Shown here: one piece after another, positions 15,182-21,842 of the stretch
Position numbering within the stretch: the stretch's first letter is position 1
How the letters are laid out: every line of letters starts with the position of its first letter
Source: a virus
DNA: 32,821 nt
IMG/VR virus record: IMGVR_UViG_3300044798_000178
Location: 1-32,821 of that record
Strand: one strand, 5' to 3'
Position numbers and translations under genes: made by a program
The notes under the pieces: generated by a model
Told to the model about the DNA's origin: nothing
Databases searched by the model: none
The model's input: only the letters and a program-made list of their open reading frames with translations

Positions 15182-15432
15182 AAACACCAGCGAATGTAAC
15201 TATAGTAGACTCGGACGCCAACGAGTTTACCCGTTGTGGAGTTTACTATGACACAGGGATGATCACATGTAATCACCAAGGAGTCACGTTAATAGTAGAC
15301 CCCGCAAACTACTGTCCATCAGACCCCAAAAGAATGTGGGACGAGCGTGCGGGGGGCTGGAGCGATTTCTGCGTTAAGTCAGTGGTACTGGATTCCAAGA
15401 TTATAGTAAAGACTGGTAAAAATACCAGTTGA
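15178..15432 (+). CDS. Hypothetical protein with TTG start
   Basis: 84 residues from TTG 15178, overlapping the helicase stop (TTGA). TTGGAG about eight bases upstream is well placed; an in-frame TTG at 15163 is less well placed. Beta-rich (NVTIVDSDANEF, GVTLIVDP, VVLDSKIIVK), with four cysteines not in a clear zinc pattern. No family recognised. Its last codons contain a perfect hairpin and its stop codon lies inside the -35 of the next promoter. Confidence 0.55.
   Translation: MKTPANVTIVDSDANEFTRCGVYYDTGMITCNHQGVTLIVDPANYCPSDPKRMWDERAGGWSDFCVKSVVLDSKIIVKTGKNTS
15412..15429 (+). promoter_or_regulatory. Perfect 7-bp hairpin abutting a -35 box
   Basis: ACTGGTA (15412-15418), loop AAAA, TACCAGT (15423-15429); the last T is the first base of the -35 TTGACT. 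Lacks a T-tract, so an operator or mRNA 3'-end hairpin is more likely than a classical terminator. The ACTGGT half-site also occurs next to the -35 at 2797. Confidence 0.5.
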
Positions 15433-15457
15433 CTCAATTCGTTGGGTGTGCTATAAT
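15429..15457 (+). promoter_or_regulatory. Near-consensus extended -10 promoter
   Basis: TTGACT (15429-15434), 17 bases, TGC-TATAAT (TG 15449-15450, hexamer 15452-15457). Leader of about 25 bases with AGGAGG at 15478-15483 before ATG 15489. Strong promoter plus strong ribosome site suit a protein needed in large amounts. Confidence 0.85.
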
Positions 15458-15488
15458 ACTAAAGTGTATATAACCACAGGAGGCAATG

Positions 15489-16367
15489 ATGAGCGAGGAA
15501 ACACTGAAATTGAAACTTCCAACTGCAGCAAAGTTGGAACAGATCAGGGAGGCTCTAGTTGAGGATGAAGACTGGCGATTCGGACGAATAAAGATCGATG
15601 GGAAAAAGCCGCGGTACGAATTACCCGCCCCCACCCGAGAAGACGCAGACAACGTGGAAATCGCCAAAGAATTTCATGGCGTTGTGCTGGTAGCAAAGAA
15701 GAACTTCTATCAGTCTGACGAAGACAAAGAAGCGGGCAAGGAAAAACGAGAGAAGCGGGCACTTTATGTGCTTAGAACGGGCAAGTACTTGCCGGAGTTG
15801 ATGTATATCAGCCCCACAGCCCTTCAGAATTGGCGAATGTTCGTCAAACAGGTAGTTGAAAACGATCTGGGCTACTTTGATGTGCTCGTAGAGTTCACTG
15901 CGGAGCAAGTCAAAAGTCGTACTACTGGGTTCGTTTGGAGCAAAGCCAAGTTTTCTATAGTGCGCAGTCTGACTGAGGAAGAGCGGACTCATGTGGCAAC
16001 CATGAGAGAGTTGGTTCTGAGCCGGGTTCAGGAGTACGAGGACTCAGATAAGCTGGCTGAATACGAGGAGCGGGCTCTTAAGGCAGACAGAGTTAAGGTT
16101 GACACAGACGAGGGAGATGATAGCGTCACCGAGATCAACGTCTCAAAGCAGGCCAGAGCTATGGTCGAGGACGACGATACTCCTCCGGCAGCTTTGGTCA
16201 AAGAGTCGGAGAAGGCAGCTAAGAAGTCGGTTGACACCGATGAAGAGGAAGAGAAGAAACCGGAGAAGGTAACTAAGAAGTCGGTTGACACCGACGAAGT
16301 GGAAGAGAAGCCTAAGTCGAAGGGCCGAGCCGGATATCCGGATTTGGATGACGACGACGACCTGTAA
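15489..16367 (+). CDS. Putative single-stranded-DNA-binding protein with acidic tail
   Basis: 292 residues. The N-terminal 165 residues are beta-rich with basic stretches and aromatic positions (RYELPAP, NFYQSDED, ALQNWRMFVKQV), compatible with an OB-type fold. The last 75 residues are a disordered charged tail with two tandem copies of KKSVDTDE and a terminus PDLDDDDDL. Acidic tips of this kind are typical of SSB and T4 gp32-like proteins, where they recruit replication proteins. No OB domain can be proved by eye. ATG 15489 is preferred to 15486 for its spacing (five bases) from AGGAGG. It has its own strong promoter and its own terminator. Confidence 0.58.
   Translation: MSEETLKLKLPTAAKLEQIREALVEDEDWRFGRIKIDGKKPRYELPAPTREDADNVEIAKEFHGVVLVAKKNFYQSDEDKEAGKEKREKRALYVLRTGKYLPELMYISPTALQNWRMFVKQVVENDLGYFDVLVEFTAEQVKSRTTGFVWSKAKFSIVRSLTEEERTHVATMRELVLSRVQEYEDSDKLAEYEERALKADRVKVDTDEGDDSVTEINVSKQARAMVEDDDTPPAALVKESEKAAKKSVDTDEEEEKKPEKVTKKSVDTDEVEEKPKSKGRAGYPDLDDDDDL
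16219..16294 (+). repeat. In-frame 22-base direct repeat, 54-base period
   Basis: A 22-base identical segment at 16219-16240 recurs at 16273-16294, offset by 18 codons. It encodes KKSVDTD in the acidic tail of the putative ssDNA-binding protein. The flanking codons also repeat with a few changes. Looks like a recent tandem duplication in a linker, which could vary in copy number among relatives. Confidence 0.75.
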
Positions 16368-16382
16368 GACGCAGTGTTATAC

Positions 16383-16418
16383 ACCCCAGCGGGGAATGGA
16401 TTCCTGCTGGGGTCTTTG
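16383..16418 (+). terminator. Probable intrinsic terminator after the ssDNA-binding gene
   Basis: ACCCCAGC (16383-16390) pairs with GCTGGGGT (16406-16413); GGAAT and ATTCC extend the stem inside. The tail TCTTTGTT is only moderately T-rich. It would isolate the promoter-driven ssDNA-binding gene from the polymerase genes. Confidence 0.7.
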
Positions 16419-16436
16419 TTAAGCAGAAAGAAACTT

Positions 16437-16859
16437 ATGGCACAGACCCCAGAGGAAAGAAAAGCTGCACACCGTGAATCTAGTCGTAGATACCGGGAAT
16501 CTCACCGTCAGCAATCCAATGAAGTAAGTCAAAAATGGAATGAGGCACATAAGGAGCGTAAACTTGAGACAAATCGTAAATGGCGTGAGAATCATCGTGA
16601 GCAGGAGCGCGTCAGAAATCGTGAATACTACAGGGCTAACCAAGCGCAGCTTAAAGCCAAACTTTTAGCAAAGCAGGGTAGTGTATGTGCAATTTGTGGA
16701 GGTAACCGAGGGAAAAATGCACTAGACCTAGATCATAACCATACTACGGGAAAGATACGGGGTTTGCTATGCAGGCCATGTAATCTAGGACTTGGACACT
16801 TTGCGGACACCCCTGAATGGTTGCGCAAGGCAGCCGACTACATAGAGAGTGCGGAATAA
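16437..16859 (+). CDS. Endonuclease VII-like HNH endonuclease (copy 1)
   Basis: 140 residues. The C-terminal half is a recombination endonuclease VII-type His-Me finger: CAIC (C84, C87), LDHNH (D99-H102) and LLCRPCN (C112, C115, N116), closing EWLRKAADYIES. The first 70 residues are basic repeats of the type RxYRExHRxQ, likely a DNA-binding coiled arm. T4 endo VII cuts branched DNA, but many such phage genes are mobile, homing-like nucleases. ATG 16437 is chosen because the frame upstream runs into the terminator hairpin. It lies between a terminator and the polymerase gene, three bases from the latter's ATG. A second copy occurs at 28422 with a nearly identical nuclease core. Confidence 0.85.
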   Translation: MAQTPEERKAAHRESSRRYRESHRQQSNEVSQKWNEAHKERKLETNRKWRENHREQERVRNREYYRANQAQLKAKLLAKQGSVCAICGGNRGKNALDLDHNHTTGKIRGLLCRPCNLGLGHFADTPEWLRKAADYIESAE

Positions 16860-16862
16860 TTT

Positions 16863-19433
16863 ATGCGGAACCCCCAATGTAATCTTTGTAGATTTGGTAT
16901 CGACTGCGCCAAACCGCCTAAGAATCCGTGTTTGCTGCCCTCTGTAGAGGATATGACGCAGTGTGATGTGGTATTGGTAGTTGAACAGCCAACAATGCAG
17001 GACGATACCTACGGTAGCATTTACGTTGGTAAGGGTTTGGCAGAAATAAGAAAGTTTTTTGAGGACAGGGGTTTAAGTGTCTATTGCACGTATGCACTCA
17101 AATGTCCTAGACCGGCAAAGGACGTAAAGCCTGATGCAAAAGACATCAAAATTTGTGCCTCAGAATATTTGGCTAACGAATTGGTTAAAATCCGACCGAA
17201 GCATATTATTACCTTTGGTAGCAATGCTCATTATGGTGTGTGCCGTAAAAAGTGTTCGGCTGAGAAGGTGGGTAGTCGATATTTTGATGAACAGATACAA
17301 GCGTACATATATCCGACTAATCATCAAGCTCAGGGTCTTTATAATAAACAAGTCAAGGACGCGATATGGCTGCATATGCAGCAGTTTGTGGACTGGATTA
17401 ACGCTGGGGATACAGATGTGGGATTCAACCCACCAGTATATGTGGCGGATACCATCAAGTCGCTTAGAAGCCTACAGAAACGAATCAATGCTGCCGGAGG
17501 ACTTGTTGCTGTCGATACTGAAACCCAGGGTCTCAATGCTTATGCACCGGATAAAAATGTCCGCAGTATACAATTTTGTTTTGACCCCGATTTTGGCGGC
17601 GTATTCGTGCCTCTTGCGCTTGAAGATGACTGTTACTACACAAATAAAGAGCAAATTCATCATTTCTGGGAAAAGGAATCTTTGGGAGACGCCATTGAAA
17701 TTATTCAAGAGATTCTAAACGAAAGCGCCTGTATATGGCACAATGGTAAGTTTGATCGTATCTGGCTGCATGAGTGGGGAAATAGAATGTTTGGAAAACC
17801 TATTTTAGCCCCAAACATTTACATGGATACATTGCACGCCGCGCACATACTGGACGAAACCAGATCACTTAAACTAAAGTCTCTTATTACCTCAGACCTT
17901 GGCTATCCCACGTATGGTATTGAGGACAAGGTGACAAAAGATTTGGATGCCTTAATACCGTATGCAGCCAAAGATGCCGTGGCTACCCTACTTTTGGCAC
18001 AGAAGTACGCAAAGACGTTAAAAACGGAGGATATGAACAAACTTCGTAAGCTCTATACCAAGGTTATCCGACCAATGGACTCCATATTTACGGAGATGGA
18101 GCTTACAGGATGGCCGGTGGATTTGGATGCGTGTCTTGAGTTACACGAATTAGTTATTGCGGAGTTTGAGCTGGTAACTACTGAACTACACGCTATTTTG
18201 GAAGAGGCCAGCATAGAAACTACCCCCACCACATTTGGTAGCCCGAAACAACTTGCCAAGATAATTTTTGGCAATCTAGGTTACCCAATGAATCCGGATA
18301 AACGAGTATCAAGGACAAAAACCGGAGCTATAGCTACAGGAAGTGACGCCCTGTTACATCTAAAGGGAAAACCTTTCATCGACAAGTTGTTGGAATGGCG
18401 CGGACTTTCCAAGATGCTATCAACATACATTAGACCGATGATAGTGGCGGCAGAAACCCGAGGAAGAATAACTACGTCATACAAATTGACCGGCACAGTG
18501 ACGGGTCGTACGGCATCTGGTAAAGAGAAAGAGGGAGGATCGTCGTCGAAGGGCAACGGGAACGCCATGAATTTACAAAATCTTCCCTATACAGAGTACG
18601 GGCCGAAGAAGTTAAGTGTAAGAAAATGTATACGAGCCGCTGAGGGTTGGAGTATTCTGGAGGTAGATGAGAGTCAAGTTGAACTTCGTATAGCTGGGGA
18701 ACTTTCCAAAGACCCCCTGCTGCTTAAAACCTACCAAGAGGGCGGAGATTTGCATACGGTAAGAGCCATGAGAATGATGGGCCTTACGCCGGAGGAATGG
18801 AAACTGCTTTCTCCGGAGGTAAGGGAAGAAAAACGTAAAAAAGCTAAGCCAGCAAATTTTGGACTAATTTATGGAATGGAAGCTCCGAGGTATAAAGCGT
18901 ACGCTTTAATGGAATACGGAGTCGATGTTTCTATGGCGGAAGCCAGCAAAACCCGAACACAGTTTTTCTCAGATCATGGGGGTCTCGAACCTTGGTATCA
19001 TAAACAGGAGCGAGAGGCCATGCGTAAAGGTTATGTTGAGAGCCTGTCTGGACGCAAAAGACATTTGCCCAACGTAAACCTTGATCCAGATTCTAGCAGA
19101 GAGGCAAGAGCAAAACAGTCTGAGGCTGTGCGATACGCTATCAATGCCCCAGTTCAAAGTTTTGCCTCGGATTTGAAACTCATGTCTCTGATCGAAATAC
19201 ATGAATGGCTCAAACCCGAAGATGGTTATATCTTTGGTGAAATCCACGACAGTATTGTTTTAGCGGTGCGCAATGAGGCTTTAGAAGATGTAGCCCGAAA
19301 GGTAGTCGAGATTATGAGACATCCTAGACTGCTCGATGAGTTAGGTATTTGTTTAACTGTTCCACTTGACGCGGAGGCCAAAGCTGGTCCGTCCCTTGGA
19401 GAGGTAAAGGAGCTAAGTTATGCCATACATTAA
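16863..19433 (+). CDS. Family A DNA polymerase with N-terminal uracil-DNA-glycosylase-like domain
   Basis: 856 residues. Residues 1-180 resemble family 4 uracil-DNA glycosylases: CxxC at C6/C9 plus C81 and C98, the four positions that hold a 4Fe-4S cluster, motif VVEQPTMQDD (39-48) in place of GEAPG..ED, and YPTNHQAQ (150-157) near the HP motif position. A 3'-5' exonuclease follows (D218, E220; N294, D298; D371). The polymerase has motif A LEVDESQVELR (599-609), motif B with R658, K662 and F666 in NFGLIYG, and motif C IHDS (794-797). There is no 5' nuclease domain. Replicative enzyme of the phage; the fused domain may check for uracil in template DNA. The tail overlaps the next gene by 14 bases. 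Confidence 0.9.
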   Translation: MRNPQCNLCRFGIDCAKPPKNPCLLPSVEDMTQCDVVLVVEQPTMQDDTYGSIYVGKGLAEIRKFFEDRGLSVYCTYALKCPRPAKDVKPDAKDIKICASEYLANELVKIRPKHIITFGSNAHYGVCRKKCSAEKVGSRYFDEQIQAYIYPTNHQAQGLYNKQVKDAIWLHMQQFVDWINAGDTDVGFNPPVYVADTIKSLRSLQKRINAAGGLVAVDTETQGLNAYAPDKNVRSIQFCFDPDFGGVFVPLALEDDCYYTNKEQIHHFWEKESLGDAIEIIQEILNESACIWHNGKFDRIWLHEWGNRMFGKPILAPNIYMDTLHAAHILDETRSLKLKSLITSDLGYPTYGIEDKVTKDLDALIPYAAKDAVATLLLAQKYAKTLKTEDMNKLRKLYTKVIRPMDSIFTEMELTGWPVDLDACLELHELVIAEFELVTTELHAILEEASIETTPTTFGSPKQLAKIIFGNLGYPMNPDKRVSRTKTGAIATGSDALLHLKGKPFIDKLLEWRGLSKMLSTYIRPMIVAAETRGRITTSYKLTGTVTGRTASGKEKEGGSSSKGNGNAMNLQNLPYTEYGPKKLSVRKCIRAAEGWSILEVDESQVELRIAGELSKDPLLLKTYQEGGDLHTVRAMRMMGLTPEEWKLLSPEVREEKRKKAKPANFGLIYGMEAPRYKAYALMEYGVDVSMAEASKTRTQFFSDHGGLEPWYHKQEREAMRKGYVESLSGRKRHLPNVNLDPDSSREARAKQSEAVRYAINAPVQSFASDLKLMSLIEIHEWLKPEDGYIFGEIHDSIVLAVRNEALEDVARKVVEIMRHPRLLDELGICLTVPLDAEAKAGPSLGEVKELSYAIH

Positions 19434-19683
19434 GAAAGAAAAACGAGATAGTTTAGACGCAGCGGGTTTGCAGTTTTTGCCATCCGCCATTGAAACTACA
19501 GGCGATCTTAATTATGTCATTTCATACCTGGCAAGAAGGATGGTAGAGGCCCTGCCAAAGAAATCCTATGGGGGAATGTCAGCCATACGGGGAGCCATAT
19601 CCGACGCAGCAGAGGAATTTTATCGGAGGGTTATGGTTCCTTACGAGGATGAAAAAATTCAAGAGAACGGGGACGTTTACTAG
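19420..19683 (+). CDS. Small conserved phage protein (DUF6899-like)
   Basis: 87 residues starting MPYIKKEKRD and ending PYEDEKIQENGDVY, a beginning and end I recognise from a widespread small phage protein family (DUF6899-type). A central helical EALP...AIRGAISDAAEEFYRR segment fits it. No function is known. It overlaps the polymerase 3' end by 14 bases and is followed four bases later by the nuclease gene, so it is part of the replication operon; GGAGAGG about 13 bases upstream is a distant ribosome site. Confidence 0.78.
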   Translation: MPYIKKEKRDSLDAAGLQFLPSAIETTGDLNYVISYLARRMVEALPKKSYGGMSAIRGAISDAAEEFYRRVMVPYEDEKIQENGDVY

Positions 19684-19687
19684 AGCT

Positions 19688-19996
19688 ATGGCATTCGAAA
19701 GTAGCATTCAAGCTGCTATAATTAAGTACCTGAAAAGCAAAGGGGCAGTGGTACATAACATACAGGGCAATGAGTATCAATCAGGTGTGTCTGACCTTTT
19801 GGTGTGTTATCGAGGTAGATATATAGCCCTGGAAGTTAAGGGGCCAAACGGCAGTTTAAGTCCCCTGCAACGAGTCAGGCTTCGAAGAATACAAAAAGCT
19901 GGTGGAATAGGAGAAGCAGTTCATGGCAGAGAGAAAGTCAAAGAAATCCTTAAAACAATCGACTCCGGAGAAATTTGGATTAACGGCACATATTGA
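19688..19996 (+). CDS. VRR-NUC domain nuclease
   Basis: 102 residues, the usual size of phage stand-alone VRR-NUC proteins. The PD-(D/E)xK core reads GVSDLLV (33-39, D36), then IALEVKG (46-52, E49 and K51), with Q61 following. In FAN1 this domain cleaves structured DNA; in phages it is thought to process branches or flaps, often beside SNF2-type helicases, as in this window. ATG 19688 is chosen: the frame is open upstream to 19568 but lies inside the previous gene. It overlaps the Cas4-like gene by 74 bases. Confidence 0.85.
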   Translation: MAFESSIQAAIIKYLKSKGAVVHNIQGNEYQSGVSDLLVCYRGRYIALEVKGPNGSLSPLQRVRLRRIQKAGGIGEAVHGREKVKEILKTIDSGEIWINGTY

Positions 19997-20801
19997 TGGA
20001 CAAGAATTCCATCTTGGATACTCACGCATAGCCAAGTTCGAAGACTGTCCGCGTCAATATAAGTTTTCTTACGTCGATGGGATCAGAATTCCCGGCGGAC
20101 CTCCGATGCGTCGAGGAACAGCCTATCACGCAGCGTTGGAATTCTTATTGACATATAAGAAAGACCATGATGGAGAATTGCTGTCAGTGGAGCGGGCGGA
20201 AAAAGCTGCAATCCGCGCAGCAAAGGCCGAGAATCTAACGGAATCTGAGATTTATCGTGTAATCGATGCCGTCAGATTTTACCATGCCGAGATGTATTCT
20301 GAGCACCAACCTTTAGCCCTAGAAGAAGACTTTACTATAGAGCGGGGAGGGGTCAAACTCACAGGCAGAATCGACCTCGTGGATATGCGAGGAAGAATTA
20401 TAGATTTCAAATTTTCTGCTGATAAGTGGGCTGCTCCTAGAGCCAGGTACGGTTGTCAACCAATAATTTATCAATGGTGTGGGTTGGATTGTCTGCCTAA
20501 ACGTTATCCTACTTGGGAATACACCGGATTCTCATACGAGATCATAAAACTGTGGCCCATGCCTCTTATCCAACAGATACACATAGACCCTATTCCGCAG
20601 GATCAATCTGATTGGTGGGAAGAGCAGATAGCACAGATAGCGGCAACAATTAAGGCCGGATTGTTCCCGGCCAGACCCACAGAAAAGGGATGTGGTTGGT
20701 GTGGGCATAAGGCTCAGTGTAATCCGGCTATATGGAAGATACGAACAAATGATGTCGGAGAAACAGACGTAACGAGAGAGTTTGACGACGGTGCAATCTA
20801 A
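19923..20801 (+). CDS. Cas4/AddB-like PD-(D/E)XK nuclease with Fe-S cysteines
   Basis: 292 residues. YSRIAKFEDCPRQYKF (33-48) begins the fold with C42; GTAYHAALE (65-73) carries the conserved His69; TGRIDLVD (147-154) and IIDFKFS (159-165) give active-site D151, D161 and K163; QPIIYQW follows. The C-terminal CGWCGHKAQC provides C257, C260 and C266, which with C42 make a 4Fe-4S set as in Cas4 and AddB. Such phage proteins are probably recombination exonucleases; there is no CRISPR locus here. TAGGAGA nine bases upstream sets the start despite the long overlap with the VRR-NUC gene. Confidence 0.85.
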   Translation: MAERKSKKSLKQSTPEKFGLTAHIDGQEFHLGYSRIAKFEDCPRQYKFSYVDGIRIPGGPPMRRGTAYHAALEFLLTYKKDHDGELLSVERAEKAAIRAAKAENLTESEIYRVIDAVRFYHAEMYSEHQPLALEEDFTIERGGVKLTGRIDLVDMRGRIIDFKFSADKWAAPRARYGCQPIIYQWCGLDCLPKRYPTWEYTGFSYEIIKLWPMPLIQQIHIDPIPQDQSDWWEEQIAQIAATIKAGLFPARPTEKGCGWCGHKAQCNPAIWKIRTNDVGETDVTREFDDGAI

Positions 20802-20817
20802 TGGAGCGTGATCAAAA

Positions 20818-21414
20818 ATGTCACTGATAGTTGGTATAGCAGGAAAGAAACGATCAGGCAAAGACACTGTAGCCAAAATGATGTCGGATTTGGCGCAAGA
20901 GCTCGGTATAACAGCAGAAAGACGAGCTATGGCTGATGCACTCAAAGAAGAGTGCGCTACAATGATAACAAATGAAAGTCTTAGGTGCTCTGGAAAAGAA
21001 ATCGAACCGTTAGACATTGTAAAGAAAATGAATACGGATGATGCCAAGGAGGATTATCGTCTCTTGCTTCAATGGTGGGGAACTGAGTTTAAGCGGGGGA
21101 TGGTAAGAGATGATTATTGGACAAAATGCATGAAGGGGTGGATCAAGGAACACAAAACCTCTGAGATCATACTTATCCCCGACGTTCGATTCCCAAACGA
21201 GGTTGAGATGATAAAAGAACTGGGGGGTATGGTAGTTCTAGTTATTCGCCCCAGCGTAGACGTAACAGACGAGCACGTATCGGAAAGGGCCTTAGACAGT
21301 TTTAAGGGCTGGGACGGGGTAATTGTGAATGATTCGAGCCTTGAGGAACTAAGAGGGCAGATTTTCCGAGATTTTACAGATTTGCTTACTTGGGCAGGAA
21401 TGGCAACAAAATAA
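20818..21414 (+). CDS. Deoxynucleoside monophosphate kinase
   Basis: 198 residues. P-loop GKKRSGKDT (9-17) is near the N-terminus, then a lid-like region with QWWGTEFKRGMVRDDYW (approximately 83-99), and IPDVRFPNEVEMIKELGG (approximately 120-137), all typical of T4 gp1-type dNMP kinases. These phosphorylate dNMPs (in T4 also hydroxymethyl-dCMP) to feed phage DNA synthesis. The GGAG ribosome site lies about ten bases upstream. The stop codon TAA overlaps the next ATG (TAATG). It suits the polymerase operon context. Confidence 0.82.
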   Translation: MSLIVGIAGKKRSGKDTVAKMMSDLAQELGITAERRAMADALKEECATMITNESLRCSGKEIEPLDIVKKMNTDDAKEDYRLLLQWWGTEFKRGMVRDDYWTKCMKGWIKEHKTSEIILIPDVRFPNEVEMIKELGGMVVLVIRPSVDVTDEHVSERALDSFKGWDGVIVNDSSLEELRGQIFRDFTDLLTWAGMATK

Positions 21415-21842
21415 TGAGGCACGTCATTTTGCCGGTCTTAGCTCGTATTTCTTGCAGAAACAAAGTCCTGGCCGAACATCTACAAATTGGAGACCAAGTT
21501 CAAGCCTATGACTATCGTAGTAGCAAACTAATGATGACTACTATTATAGCCGTCAATCCGGTTGATCCAGTTCAAAAGATTTTAACTCCAATAAATGGTT
21601 GGAGAATTGTGGCGCTTGCCAATGAAACTGTAGCGTTGAGTCCACAGGGGGAATGTACGTTATCAGATAAACCGAGACAATTCATTGGTTTCTGCCAGAA
21701 AAATCCGATAAAGTTGTTGCTTCGAGGGGTCGGACCTTGTTTGGAGTACAATGAAGAGTGGGCGGCAGTAGAATTGATATGGGACGGGCCTCAGTACATT
21801 TGGGCCGAGGGCATACTGGTGGGCAATGCAAAACTTGATTGA
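21414..21842 (+). CDS. Hint/intein-like small protein, possibly degenerate
   Basis: 142 residues from the ATG in the TAATG overlap. The protein looks like a stand-alone Hint domain: C14, then LQIGDQVQAYD (23-33, like intein block A), a beta-rich middle, ELIWDGPQYIWAEG and a C-terminal ILVGN (134-138) resembling the intein end ILVHN. The block B TxxH is not visible (ANET instead), and the penultimate His is Gly, so splicing is unlikely. It may be an intein relic, an autocleaving domain or an unrelated beta protein. It overlaps the terminase start by 17 bases, and the terminase itself carries a full intein. Confidence 0.45.
   Translation: MRHVILPVLARISCRNKVLAEHLQIGDQVQAYDYRSSKLMMTTIIAVNPVDPVQKILTPINGWRIVALANETVALSPQGECTLSDKPRQFIGFCQKNPIKLLLRGVGPCLEYNEEWAAVELIWDGPQYIWAEGILVGNAKLD

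Noticed and set aside
16374-16436. Longer N-terminus for endonuclease VII-like copy 1
   Set aside because: The extra 21 codons run through the terminator hairpin of the preceding gene; ATG 16437 restores similarity with copy 2's N-terminus.
17134-17718. 194-residue plus-strand frame inside the polymerase gene
   Set aside because: It is entirely within the UDG/exonuclease region of the polymerase, which has clear catalytic motifs in the other frame; it has no motif of its own.
19923-20801. A CRISPR-Cas adaptation gene (cas4)
   Set aside because: No repeat-spacer array and no other cas gene is visible. The replication-operon context fits a phage recombination exonuclease better.
20532-21047. 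171-residue minus-strand frame across the Cas4-like and dNMP kinase genes
   Set aside because: It is opposite two well-supported genes and crosses their boundary; no start signal.
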